Of a stretch of DNA of 64,000 nt, positions 44,890 to 56,861 are shown piece after piece. The DNA lies in the NCBI RefSeq assembly GCF_028583425.1, contig NC_072792.1, positions 160,028,676 to 160,092,675 on the forward strand, read 5' to 3'. The translations under genes were made by a program, and so were the position numbers. Within the stretch, counting starts at the first letter, position 1. The number at the start of each line of letters is the position of its first letter. The notes beneath the pieces are model-generated. The model saw only the letters and a list, made by a program, of their open reading frames with translations, did no database searches and was not told where the DNA came from. The DNA is from Eublepharis macularius (lineage: Eukaryota > Chordata > Lepidosauria > Squamata > Eublepharidae).

Positions 44890-47200
44890 CTAGAAGCACC
44901 TCATCTGTGTCTGTTTAGGCCTCTTTCACAAGTAGTCTTAAAGGTCCAGGATGGGTTCATCTCAGTATTTTTAAAAGAGTTGATTGCATCCTCATGAAAT
45001 CCAGATTTGTTCAAATGGGGGAGGGGAGAGCATTGTTTAACTTACCAAAATTGATGCACATGTGAGCTCACACCTCGGCACTGTTAACCCCAGGAAGAGA
45101 AATGACATTCCCATTCCTGCCCACCCCCCGCACAGTTAATAACTCCTCCTCTTCCTACGTGTCTGTAATTTACCTTTTAAAAACACTGGGAAAATCTAAT
45201 GTTGGGTCATCTGGTTTCATCTTTCATTGCTCTGTAGCCTACATCTGTGTCAGGTGGTTTTGTGCTGATGGCGTCACATTATGCACATAGGAAATGCTTT
45301 TGCTGCAATTTGACTGCGTCTTTTTATTTATTTATTTTATTTTATCGTATTTGTATTCCGCCCTCCCCGCAAGCAGTCTTCATAACATTGGAATGACATG
45401 CTAAAGACACATGACTGGCAGTAGCAAACATTTGGAGTTTCTTGGGTGTATGTGCAATGTGTGGTTTTTATTGCTCAGTTGAGTTATTCCAGTGAAAGAG
45501 GCATTCATATGCACATAGATTATTTTTAAACTGTAGCGATACTCCTGACATAGCTATTCTTTATTGTCCAAAGGGGCTGTCACAGGGACATAGTGGACTG
45601 AATACGCAAAAGTAGCGCATGTTGTAGCTTGCTAGTGGCAGGAAGTGGGGTAGACTAGCCTTGGATATTGCTATTACTTATAGTAATAAGTTCAGAAGCA
45701 TCTATATGATTGAAAGCCCTAGTTTCATGGTCTTCATGTTCCATTTGCAACATGGTTCCCACTCTCATTTGACAACCTGGAGAACGCCTTCCATTTGCAA
45801 AACTCTACACATGCACTGGAGAGCTACTGATCCTTGCCATAGTGACAAGCAAAGACTAGACATTTGTACAGTTTGCTTTGCTTTCTTTCTAGTTCATGGT
45901 GCATTTGCTTTGCATCATTTGTTCCTGCATTTCCACTTCCGAATGTGCACTTTCTCCACCTGCCAACAAGCTTTGGATTATTATGCTACAGCACATGGGT
46001 TTTCCCCCGGGGCAGGATGGGCTGGGTTTGCTTACCTGTCACCTTCTTAGGGCCTCATCTGATGCAATGGCTCCCAGCAGGGAACTGGCGCAAAGTGTAA
46101 ACACACAATGTAGTCTCTGAACTGGTTTGCTAAGCACTTTGTTTATGCCTCCTTCTTGCAAAGTCTTCACCTTTCTTAACAGGTTACTTTGACTTTGTTT
46201 TACATGAAGACTGAGTGTGTCAAATTTATTGCCACCTACCAGACAGAAGTTGTTGAGGAAGGAGGTGTAGTGCTGTAGTTGGCACCAGAGTCAGTCATGT
46301 AGGTTAGTGTAACCAGCTGTATGGTTGCCAAACCCCCCCACCCAAGCTCATGTGTTTCTAACAGCTGTACTACAAACAGATGAAGAAATCCAGCAGGCAA
46401 AGCATTAACCATCAGCGCATTTGCATACCTGGAGAAACATTCTCCACCTGAATTTCTGCTCCTTGGGTAACGCAGAAGCCTTTTGTGGTGGTGTGGGGAC
46501 TCTAACCAGGTGAAATCTGCAGGTAACATACAATTTGCAAATTGAATTTTTTTTCATGTAGGAGGACAGTTTCATCAGTTGTGCATTTGCAGCTAGTCAA
46601 GAATGGTGCCTGTCCCTTTAAAGAATCACAAAGAGAGAGTGAAGCAGCTGCCTCTCTTAGCTGGGTGCCTGTCTGCCTTTTTGTTGGGTCTCCTCAGCCA
46701 CTTAGGGTTGCCGCCTTTTTAACTGGCTACGGGAGCTATGCCTTTAACAGCAATTTGAGGCCCAAGGAGATGATACCATTTAAAAAGCATCACTTGCAGA
46801 TAGCACAGGAGCTGGATTTTATTCTGGTCAGTTGGCAACTTTGGTCCCGCCAGTTGCAGCAATCTGGACCTTTGATTTTCTCTGCAGTTATGGGGTGTGG
46901 AGGAAATGATGGGTAAATGAACTGATAGTACAGCAGAAGGGGGTGCTCTCTCTGCTTTTGGAGCTTTTAAAGAGACAGGCACCATCTCCTGGTAAAGAAC
47001 GCTCTACAGCAGCAGCAAGAAAAACTGAACGTGGGTTTGTATGTTGTGACAGGTACCCATTTTTATTTCCCCTGATGGGGATTAAAAAGGTTTTCATAAA
47101 AAAGCCTTCCCTTGGCACCACGGCTTCCATATCAGTCCCTCCCATGGCTGCTTTTTAAGGGCAGACTACACCTCTGGAGTTCCACTTAGGTAACTTCAGT
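44890..47200. other. Intron 3 first part, without recognised features
   Basis: Mostly unique non-coding DNA. A partial SINE tail (TTTATCGTATTTGTATTCCGCCCTCCCCGCAAG near 45345) is visible. Several open frames of 70-130 codons on both strands have no supporting evidence. Confidence 0.45.
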
Positions 47201-47204
47201 GTTT

Positions 47205-47597
47205 AGTTTCGGGTGGGTAGCTGTGTTGGTCTGTAGAAGCAGAGCAACATTTGGGTTCAGTCAGTAGCACCTTCAAGACCAACCAGATTTCCAGGGTATG
47301 AGGTTTCAAGAATCAACCCCCCCCCCTTCATCAGATACATGGAGTGTTTGTGTGGTTTATCCCAAAGGCCCCGTGATCTGTTTTCAGTTCCAGAACTTAG
47401 CCCAAGTGAAGAAAGAACTTCTGACCATGGACAGAATGCTTTCCCCTCATCATGGAGTAATTACAGTAAATAATCTGACTAAGGGAGCTCTGACTCTTGA
47501 AAACTCATACCCTGGAAATCTAGTTGGTCTTTAAGGTGCTCCTGGACCCAAATCTTGCTCTTCTACCACAGACCAACACAGCTATCCACCTGAAGCA
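47205..47597. repeat. Foldback repeat with two long Penelope-type arms
   Basis: The left arm TTCGGGTGGGTAGCTGTGTTGGTCTGTAGAAG is matched by the complement at 47560-47597 (CTTCTACCACAGACCAACACAGCTATCCACCTGAA). Inner parts also pair (AGATTTCCAGGGTATGAGG against CTCATACCCTGGAAATCT), so each arm is about 130 bases. The middle (about 47340-47475) is unique, contains TTTCCCCTCATCATGGAG and has no coding sign. Boundaries are sharp, but no target duplication is obvious. Confidence 0.8.
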
Positions 47598-48928
47598 GGT
47601 AACAGGATTACTAAGAGGCCAGGAAATGGCTTCTGACCCTTTAAGGAAAGTTTAATGTGAAGAAAACAGCAGGCAAAGAAGTTTTTTACAGCATATCCGC
47701 TTGCTAATTGCGGCTGTTAAAGGGACAGCTAGAAGAGCCGGTTCAAAAGCTGGCAAATATTTTTGAAATAACCACCCAATTTTTGACTGCACGTCCCAGT
47801 TTGCTATATTAAAGAATTCAGAGATAATCACTGGGATACAAACTTCTGACCAAGTTTAGGGTTTAGCTGTCTATATGTTCCAATTACTTTCACTGGATTT
47901 TTTTAAACCCTGACTTCTATAGCCATTCACCCAGCTACTAACTAGACAAAGTTACTGTAATCCAGGGTGGTGCTCTTCAATAGAAAGCAGAGTATTCCTG
48001 GACTTCATGGAAATTAAGTTAAACATTTACTCATGGGTAAGCAGAGTTTTAATTTCAGAAGGCTGACAAATTGGATGCAGTTCAGAGGGAAAGAATATTA
48101 GCATAACTTGAGGGCAGGAGCAATTGACGCTTGGCAAGGTCGTTTGTTTTCCTCTGAGACAGGCATTGGTGGGTCTGTTTATTGTCTGAAAGAGCCTTCA
48201 CAACAACGAGGGAGGGGGTGGTTCAAAAGGATACTTGTGGAAACAACTGGATGGTGATGGAAGGGTGGCTTCAGAAAGGATTCTCAACTGAAAAGTAACT
48301 GATGGAAATTCCAGGAGTGAGGAATGCCAAAATTTGGAAAGAAAAAATTGGAAGCAGGCTGTATATATACATACACATACTGTACCTGACATACTGTGCC
48401 TCCCTGCAAGTCACACCCTCTAGCCTTTGCCAGATTGTTCAGAGGTGGGTTGTGGTTACTTAAGTTGTATAATAGCTCAATGAGACTGATTCAAAAGGAA
48501 AGGCGTTTCATATTACTGGGACATGATGTAGCTGTTAAACGCTTACTTCTGCACTCTGTTTCTGGCCCATAGTAATTTGGATGGTATAAAGTGATTGTTG
48601 AGAGAAGCTTGAGGGAAGAGCCAAAATCAGTACCTGATCTTGTTTACAGGCAAGGATCTTATCTGTCCTGTAGCTGTTTGTGCATCTTGCACGTGGGCAC
48701 TAGCAACATGTGCAATAGTGAAGTGGTGAAAACTTGTGCCATCGTTATTCTCTGCACAGCTTCTGCATGTTTTGTGCCTTTATTACAACTGGTGGCTGAT
48801 CTGCTGCTGGGTAGATTTCTGTGCTGTGGCAAGATTTGCAGGTTAAGAGTTTGCAGGGCTGAGAGCCTAGGTTGCCTGCTGAACCAGGTACCTGGGAGTA
48901 GACAGGACATAGCGAGTGCCCTAGATGT

Positions 48929-49165
48929 ATAACAACAACAACCACAACCATAATAATAACTGTGCTTATATGCCGCTCTTCTAGACAGATTAGTGCCCCA
49001 CCCAGAGAGGTGAACAAGTTAAGTATTATTATTCCCACAATGCAGCTGGGGCTGAGAGGAGTGGCTTACCCAAGGCCACCTACTGAGCTCATGGCACTAG
49101 TGGGATTCGAACCAGTAGAGTGCTGGTTCGCAGCTGAACCACTTAACCACTGTGCTACAGCACAT
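48929..49165 (-). repeat. tRNA-derived SINE, fourth type
   Basis: An AACAACAACAACCACAACC tract is followed by TTATATGCCGCTCTTCTAG and ends in GGGATTCGAACCAGTAGAGTGCTGGTTCG and ACCACTTAACCACTGTGCTACAG. The complement carries clear A and B boxes. The body differs from the third family. Confidence 0.75.
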
Positions 49166-49293
49166 CTCCAAGTCCACCCCTTGCAGCTTGTTCTGAGAAG
49201 ATGGGATTGAAAGGTCATTCGACAGAGAGTGATAGCGTATTATTGGAGTCTAGAGCAAGATTTGAGTCCAGTGGCACCTTAGAGATCAACAAG

Positions 49294-51370
49294 CGTTTCT
49301 TTTTCTTTTTTTTAGAATAATTTTTATTGGGTGACTTAACATACAAATTAATTAATATACATTCTATTACCCCACCTATTCCTGTTTCCCCCACCCACTC
49401 CCTCCCCCCTTTTCTTGTTAGACTTCCAACAGCTTTCCAACCCATTATCTAATTATATCTATTATTCTAACCAATACATTGTCTAAAAAGAGTATTGTTT
49501 TAACACTATTAACTTATTTTAACTTTCCAAATATTATTTCCATCTGTAAAGACAATCTACCTCCCCCTTTAATAGTTGTCCAATGACCACACTTTCCCCC
49601 TTACATCCCATTTCTTTTCCAAATAACTTTTAAATTTCCCCCAGTCCATAACAAATTCTTCTGAATCTTGTTCTCTTATTTTCCTTGTCAATTTGTCCAT
49701 TTCTGCCATGTACAGCAATTTCTGTATCCAATCTTCTATTGTCGGTATCTCTTGCGTCTTCCATAATTGTGCATATAACATCCTTGCTGCAGTTGTCATA
49801 TAAAACATTAGCATTCTATCTTGGGTCGCAAAATCTTCTAAACCTATACATAACAATAACAACTCTGGGTTTTTACTCACTTTTTTCTGTAATATATCTG
49901 ACATAACATCGACGATATTCCCCCAAAATTGTTTAGCTTTTTCACAAGACCACCACATATGATAGAATGACCCTTCATGTTTTTTACATTTCCAACATTT
50001 ATCTGACATTTGGCTATTCCCAAAAGCTAATTTCTTTGGTGTTAGATACCATCTATATATCATTTTATAAACATTCTCCCTTATATTAGTACATGTTGAT
50101 ATCTTTAATGTATTTCTCCACAAATGCTCCCATGCTTCCATTGTAATATCTCTGTTACAATTTATTGCCCACTTTACCGTTTGCACTTTTACTACTTCAT
50201 CTTCCGTAAACCATTTTAACAAAATCTTATATATCTTTGATATCGTTTTTTTCCCTTCTTGTAGTAAACATTCTTCCAATTCTGAATTTTTTAATCTGAA
50301 TCCTATTTTCCTACGATCTGAGTCATACAAATCTTTAATTTGTCTGTACTGGAACCACCCATATTGAAATGGTAGTTCTTCATTTGCTTTAATTGTAACT
50401 TTTTTTTGTTCTATTCTCAAAATTTCTTTGTATGACATCCACTCTTCGCCATTATATTCCATTTTAGGATTTACAACTTCCGCCGGTACAATCCACAATG
50501 GGGTTTCTTCATCTAAATATCTCTTATATTTTTGCCAAACCATAAATAAACTCCGTCTCACATAATGATGTAAAAACATAGCATCTGCTTTGACCTTATC
50601 ATACCATAGATATGCATGCCATCCAAATATTTTATTGTATCCTTCCAAGGCTAGTAACTTATGATTCTTTAATAACATCCAATCTTTCAGCCACACTAAA
50701 CAGATTGCTTCGTGGTAAAGTTGCAGGTTGGGTAATTGTAGTCCTCCTCGTTCCTTAGCATCATACAACACCTTCATTTTCACTCTAGGTTTCTTTCCTG
50801 CCCCCACAAAATTTAGTATCTTTCTTTGCCATTTTTCAAATTGCTTTTTGTCTTTTATTATTGGTATTGTTTGTAGTAGAAACATCATCCTTGGAAGTAC
50901 ATTCATTTTAATCACTGCAATACGGCCTAACCATGACAAATTTAGATTATTCCATTTCAGCATATCCCTGTCTATTTGTTGCCACAGTTTGTCATAGTTA
51001 TTCTTAAATAAGTCAATATTCTTAGCAGTGAGTTCAATCTCTAAGTATTTTACTTTATGTACCACCTCACAATTTGTTATCTCCATTAAATCTTGCTGCT
51101 TTTGCTTAGTCATATTTTTACATAACAGCTTAGATTTGCTTCTGTTGATATAGAACCTGGCAAGGTCACCAAATTCTTTTATTTTGTTTAACAGCTTTGG
51201 CATATTTTGAATTGGATCTTCAATTATAACCATCACATCATCAGCAAATGCTCTTACTTTATATGAAAAACCTTTAATTTTCATTCCTCTTATATTGTCA
51301 TCTTCCTGTATCTGTCTTAATAAAATTTCTAGTACCATCACAAACAACAATGGCGATTGTGGGCAACCGG
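49294..51370 (-). mobile_element. 5'-truncated L1 retrotransposon, minus strand
   Basis: It lies inside a Penelope-type repeat. The likely target duplication is AGATCAACAAG at 49283-49293 and AGACCAACAAA at 51371-51381, 9 of 11 matching. The 3' end is a T-rich tract at 49295-49312 on this strand. A 3' UTR follows to 49568 with the CCACCCACTCCCTCCCCCC run that mirrors the G-rich run of the first L1. The 5' break is inside the RT motif B. Confidence 0.88.
49569..51370 (-). CDS. L1 ORF2 C-terminal part (partial)
   Basis: About 600 codons are open from the truncation point to the stop. The first L1 residues are GCPQSPLLF, the end of motif B with Gln in place of the usual Leu. The FADD catalytic box follows near residue 53 of the frame. 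The C-terminal CWKCKKHEGSFYHMWWSC matches the first L1 (3973-6204), to which the rest is clearly similar throughout. RT motif A, the fingers and the endonuclease are absent, so it is not functional. The open frame may reflect youth only. Confidence 0.9.
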
Positions 51371-51469
51371 AGACCAACAAACTTTTCAAGGTGTAAGCTT
51401 TCAAGAGTCAGAGCTCTGACTCTCAAAAGCTTACCCCATGAAAATCTTATTGATCCCTAAGGACTCAAA

Positions 51470-51723
51470 TAATAATAATAATAACAACAACATTCGATTT
51501 ATATACCGCCCTTCAGGACAACTTAATGCCCACTCAGAGCGTTTTACAAAGTGTTATTATTACCCCACAACAATCACCCTGTGAGGTGGGTGGGGCTGAG
51601 AGAGCTCCAGAGAACTGTGACTCGCCCAAGGTCACCCAGCTGGCTTCGTGGAGGAGTGGGGAATCAAACCCGGCTCTCCGGATTAGAGTCCTGTGCTCTT
51701 AACCACTACACCAAACTGGCTCT
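51470..51723 (-). repeat. tRNA SINE, third family
   Basis: AATAATAATAATAACAACAACATTCGATTTATATACCGCCCTTCAGGAC opens the copy. The complement of the head, GTGCTCTTAACCACTACACCAAACTGGCTCT, closes it. It is almost identical to the copy at 59083, so the family is young. Confidence 0.88.
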
Positions 51724-52779
51724 GGATTCAAATACCACTGGATTCAAATCCTGCTGTTCTACTGCAGAACAACATGGCTACCCACCTAAAACAGTTGGAA
51801 CCTACGAATCACTTGTCTTCCTGGACTGGCTTCCGGGATTGGCTGAGCTGTCTTGCAGTACAGGTTAGATGGAAGTAAATGCAACTCGCCTAATAACTCC
51901 GGGAATTCCTGTTTCCCAGGTTCTGTGGTTTGACACCTAGGAGCCTAGCAAGTGTTCTGGGGGAAAGAGGGAAGGCAGGTGCAAATGGTATCTGAGCCTT
52001 TTAAACTGTTGTGTAAAAGAGAGAGTACTGGCAGGCTCTTCTTGTCCCTGCAGCAAGAATAAAGCTAGTTTCACCAGCTGAAAAATTCTCCCACTTGCAG
52101 AACTACAAAAGGCCCAGAAGCCCTGTGTCCACCCCCATCCCATACACACACACCAAGGGAGGGGCAGGTGTCTCCACCACCCGTGAACATTCTTGTGTCA
52201 GTACAGAAAACAAGCTTTCGGATCAAAGCCTGCAGCCGTTGCCAGATGTCTTCCTTTCAGCCACGTTTTACATCTGGGCTGGGGGGGGGAGCGCTGCATT
52301 GTGGAAACACTTTGCCGAAGTCGGAGCCATTTGAATAGAGCTGTTCTCAAGAATATGTATGTTTAGCTATTCCAAGGGCATCTGAGATTACATACTAATA
52401 AATAAATGCCAGGCATTAAAAGGGCTTTTGGACTTGTTGAATTCTGACCCACTGCCAAAGCTGCCTTTCTGCAGGGTTCCTGTGCTTTTAGCTGCTGTGG
52501 GGTGGGCAGAAATTCTACCAATGCCTCCTTTCTTGGCATGCAAGGACAGAGGCAGTGCTGAGAATAGTTTCACCTCTCGACTTTATGCCAGTCAGAGCCA
52601 CTAGAAAGCTCACACATGCGCACATAGAAACAAAAACCCCTACTGGGAATAAATAGGAGCAATTTCTGGCAGAAGTTGCGTTGCAGGCACAGACCCTGTT
52701 CTGATCTCTCAGGCTGCAGCAAAGAAGCCCTTGCACCTTTCAACTTGCTCTTCCGTGCCTGCAAGCGCATTACAAATAA

Positions 52780-53060
52780 ATGACAAAGCATTAGGGGAGG
52801 GAAGTCTCTCCTTCGCGCACACCCGAAGCATGCCAGCCAGCCAACCAGTTCATACTTGCTGCTGGAGCACAATAAAGCAAGCTTGCTTGAATACACAAGC
52901 CAGTCCAGAGGACCAAAGTGCAGGGCAGGGGGAGGAAAATGCTCTAAAGTGAACGTTGCTAAGTGCATGGAAGTCGGAGACTGAGGACTGTACATTGAAA
53001 GGAGAGCAAACCCACGTTCTGGCAGGCAAAACTATTTGCAGCAAGGAGTGACACGGGTAA
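52780..53060 (+). promoter_or_regulatory. Possible alternative first exon or promoter region (speculative)
   Basis: A repeat-poor stretch with CCGAAGCATGCC and an ACAATAAAGC block leads to AGTGACACGG followed by a GTAAGC donor-like site at 53057. No long coding frame exists here. Only a splice-donor-like hexamer and the lack of repeats support it. Confidence 0.15.
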
Positions 53061-53961
53061 GCAGCATTCCTTTAAACTTGTGGGGGAGGTGTGATCCTTT
53101 GGAAGGAAACACTGAAGACCAGACAGAGTCACATTAGTGTGAGTTCTTCCCTGGAATATAGGCATCTTTTCCCTCCCCCGTTTGCCTACAACTACAACTT
53201 AGTTTTCCTGTCCTGCTTCCCTTCTGCAAAACTTCCTTTTCCTTTGTTTGTTACTAGCTTGGAATGACCATGAAATCATAGCTTTATAGGGCAACATCTG
53301 CCCTTTGCTCCAGCCTGCTTAGACGGGCTGCTCCCCCCCCTTTTCCTTTTAAACAACTAAGTGACAGTACGAACTATACAGGTGATACTCTTCCCAACTA
53401 TGCCAACTCCACGCTAGGGAAACCCTGCGCTCATTTGTTTTCTTCCTGTTGTGAAAGGTCTTAAAGGAGCCCTGCCAGAAAACGTGGCAACACTAGGTGT
53501 ATGCTCCTTAAATACATTTTTGAAATGGTCGCAGAACACAACGGTGATGTGGGTTGGGCTGATGATTGACCTGCATCAGTAAATTGGCAGGAAAACGACA
53601 ACCAAAAATTTTCAAAAGGAAAGACGCTTGCCAGAGTTTGTCACAATTCAAGTAAATGACACGTTGTTTGGGAGGGGGGTGTGAAATAAAAAACTCATAA
53701 GAATGGAAACTGGGGGATAAGGATCATATATTTCTCCCCTCCTTTCTAAATAGAGCAGGCACTCCAATCTGAAGCAATATTTTAAGTTAAATAGATGCCA
53801 ACTTGTCAAGCAATAATATACTTCTATCAGATTGATTCTCAAACCAGTTGAATTGGTAGTCCTTGCATTTAAACTGATCTAATCTCATTAAGAATGAAAG
53901 CATCTTAAACTTATTCCCTTTCTCTCTGTGGGTTAGACAGGATTGGGCTACCCAGGGCAAG

Positions 53962-54215
53962 TAATAATAATAATGTTAATAACATTCAATTTATATACCG
54001 CCCTTCACGACAACTTAATGCCCACTCAGAGCAGTTTACAAAGTATGCTACTATTATACCCACAACAAAACACCCTGTGAGGTGGGTGGGGCTGAGAGAG
54101 CTCCAGAGAACTGTGACTAGCCCAAGGTCACCCAGCTGGCTTCAAGTGGAGGAGTGGGGAATCAAACCCAGCTCTCCAGGTTAGAGTCCCACGCTCTTAA
54201 CTACTACACTATTTA
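53962..54215 (-). repeat. tRNA SINE, third family
   Basis: TAATAATGTTAATAACATTCAATTTATATACCGCCCTTCACG opens the copy. The complement of the head region is at the right end, slightly truncated (ACTACTACACTATTTAG). Confidence 0.82.
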
Positions 54216-55092
54216 GTTAAAGCCTATACTTAACACATGGTTTGTACTTTTATTTGCTCTGTAATAACTTTTAGTAGGGTTGCCTCCTGTGTTTAGGCCA
54301 GCTGCATGGAGTTTGGTAATTCAACAGGTGTAGCTTTCACTACTAGAGAGAAATTGCATGTCCCAAATTTCTATCATGTACCTTTTGCAGACTCAGGAGA
54401 CCCCATAAACTCTCCTCCTAAATCATTTTAGTACTTGTGACTCTACTGCTATTTCTCATGATAAACATTATGGCCCCGATGCAGCCCTGATGGGGCAGAA
54501 AGGCAGTTTGTAAATTTTGTATGTAAGTAAAATATTTCATCACTTGTTACAAATATCATAAAAGCACATTTTTCTGTTTACAAAAACATTTAACATTTAT
54601 TTAGAAAATGTGTATGCTGTTACCTCTTCAAGGTGACTCAACATAAACAATAATAAATACTAAAAATATAAAAATCATTAAAATGAACAAACGGATAAAA
54701 ACCCAGATCATAAAACAGCATTTAAAAAATCAGTTTCTGTAAAGTGAGATGCTCTACTTAATGCTTTCTAAATCATAACTATCTTCACACCATGAGTGTT
54801 TCTTAATTATAACTTAGCCTTTTAAGGAGAAGAAATTTTATAGAGACAAAGGAGATGCCCAATATAAAACGTCTGTTTATTTCAAAAGTTCCCTCATAAA
54901 GTGTTTCTGTATACCATTAATATAACAGCCTAGCACAATTAATGTGATATTTTGAGCCTTTTAAGTCATTTATATCTTTTGGAAAAATAATCTTATATGC
55001 ATTGTCCCAATCAAGGAGGTTCTGGGAGCAGAGTGTTCTATGCACCATGTGTAGGGTTGCCAACAGGCCTGGAGAAAATGTTTACTTCCACG

Positions 55093-55331
55093 CAGGGCTT
55101 TTTTTTCTGGGGAAAGAGGTGGTGGAACTCAGTGTGTTGCCCTCGGAGAAAATGGTCATATGGCTGGTGGCCCCGCCCCCTGATCTCCAGACAGAGGGGA
55201 GTTTGCACCGCGGAGGGCAATCTAAACTCCCCTCTGTCTGGAGATCAGGGGGCGGGGCCACCAGCCATATGACCATTTTCAAGAGGTTCTGGAACTCCGT
55301 TCCTCCGCGTTCCTGCTGAAAAAAAGCCCTG
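55093..55331 (-). mobile_element. Foldback hAT-like MITE, copy 5 (8-bp TSD)
   Basis: Flanks are CTTCCACG at 55085-55092 and 55332-55339, exact. It has the same orientation as copy 4. The centre (GTTTGCACCGCGGAGGGC) has lost part of one arm. GGTCATATGGC replaces the usual GGTCACATGGC in both arms, which suggests either a subfamily or conversion between arms. It is inserted in what looks like another MITE (TAGGGTTGCCAAC at 55053, CTAGCTACCCTAA at 55416). Confidence 0.93.
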
Positions 55332-55339
55332 CTTCCACG

Positions 55340-56860
55340 TCATGAAGTTTCAGCTGCCCATTTCCACATATTAGGCCTCTATTAAAGGGGTAGGATATTT
55401 TTCTCCAGGCCTGCTAGCTACCCTAACAATGCAGCATCAGTGAGAATCCTTGTTAAGTAGGGAAGCTTATATGACAGTGTTGCAGGTGCCCTGGAGTTGC
55501 TAAAGGCACTCTTGCCCACCCACACATCAAGCTTTTCTGTATCTGGTATCACAGATTAATTTGCAGTGACCAGTTTCTACATACCAATTGGATTCACTGT
55601 GATAGGGCAAATTGCTAAATTCCTACACAGGGTGCTTACTGCACAAATATGTGTGCTTTGCCCACATGTGGAGCTGCCTGAGCTGTACTAAACTGTTGCA
55701 CCTCCTGTTTGCACAGAGTTTCATGCGCTCTTAAGAATCCCACTGAAACAGGACGACTGCTTCCAGGGAGACATACGTGGATCAATTGCAATGATGCCAC
55801 CAGCCCTCTATTAGGAGTCCTCTTTAATGAAGTCTGATTAAATGAATATATTTAAATCTTAGATCATGCGTTAAGATTAATCACATGGAATCAAGATTTT
55901 AGATAACATACTTGAAAATCTGTGGGGTAGTAAGATAGCCTGATAATCCAAATAAATATACTATTTTGTATGCAGTGTCTTTGTAGATTGAAACTTGATT
56001 CATATAATGGCACGTATCCTACCCAAGGCTAGGGAAGGTTCCTCCAACAGAATAGTCACTTAAGTTAAAGAAAGACTTCTTCAGCTAGAGAAGGGCTTCA
56101 GACTTTGTTCAGTGGAGTGGAAAGATACTTGCTCTTCATATTAATGGCCCTGCATTATCAGGCATTCACTATGACAGAGGTCTGCAACCTTTTGGAGCCT
56201 GTGGGCAAGTTTGGTATTCAGACTGGAGGACACAACCACAAAATGTCAAGGAGTGAGGTTTTGTGTAACTTTAATAGTAATTTTTCAGTATTTCATACAG
56301 AAGCTTAACAGGATGCCTTTTAAAATGAACGTGTTAATTAAAAACTTTTTTTTGCATATACACAGCTTTACCTTCTGTCAACAGTGAAGATCTTTGCATT
56401 GTTGTGGCAGCTGCTGCCAAAGCAATTTTTTAAAAAAAATCTGCATAGCCAATCAGAAGCTCTGCTACGCAAAAGCCCCTCTGGCCCTGCCCATCCTCTA
56501 AAAACACTTGGTGGGTACCAGTGCCAGAAAAGGTGTTGGCGGGTGCCATAGGGACCCACCCCAGCACTAGGATAAGCTGTTCTGGTCTGTGTAATTTTCC
56601 TCCATGGCAGAATAGCAAATTTTAGACCACAGTTTGAATAACCTGCAGTTTTTAAAGGGGAAAATGTGAATGTCAGGTTCAGCAGCAATAGCCACACCAG
56701 TGATTCTGTGATTTCTCAGAGTACATAATTCAAGTTACAGAACATTCAGCAAAACAAACAGGTTGAAAAGGGTTAGGAATACCAAAATTTAAGCATTTAT
56801 AAGTATTTTAAAAAGAATTTTAATCACGATTCCTTGCCCCCACCTTTCACCCCACACCCC
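55340..56860. other. Intron 3 sequence without recognised features
   Basis: AT-rich DNA with no frame of interest. The A/T runs near 56345 and 56430 are simple tracts. Confidence 0.45.
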
Positions 56861-56861
56861 G

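Larger units (their letters stand above)
49252..51452. repeat. Penelope-type repeat interrupted by the L1
   Basis: Left part GATTTGAGTCCAGTGGCACCTTAGAGATCAACAAG (49259-49293) and right part AGACCAACAAACTTTTCAAGGTGTAAGCTTTCAAGAGTCAGAG (51371-51413), then CTCTGACTCTCAAAAGCTTACCCCATGAAAATCTTATTGATCCC, form a foldback pair. The L1 separates the left arm. Confidence 0.65.

Noticed and set aside
12114..54215. SINE heads as functional tRNA genes
   Set aside because: They have A- and B-box-like sequence but are joined to SINE bodies, lack a paired acceptor stem and occur as dispersed diverged copies.
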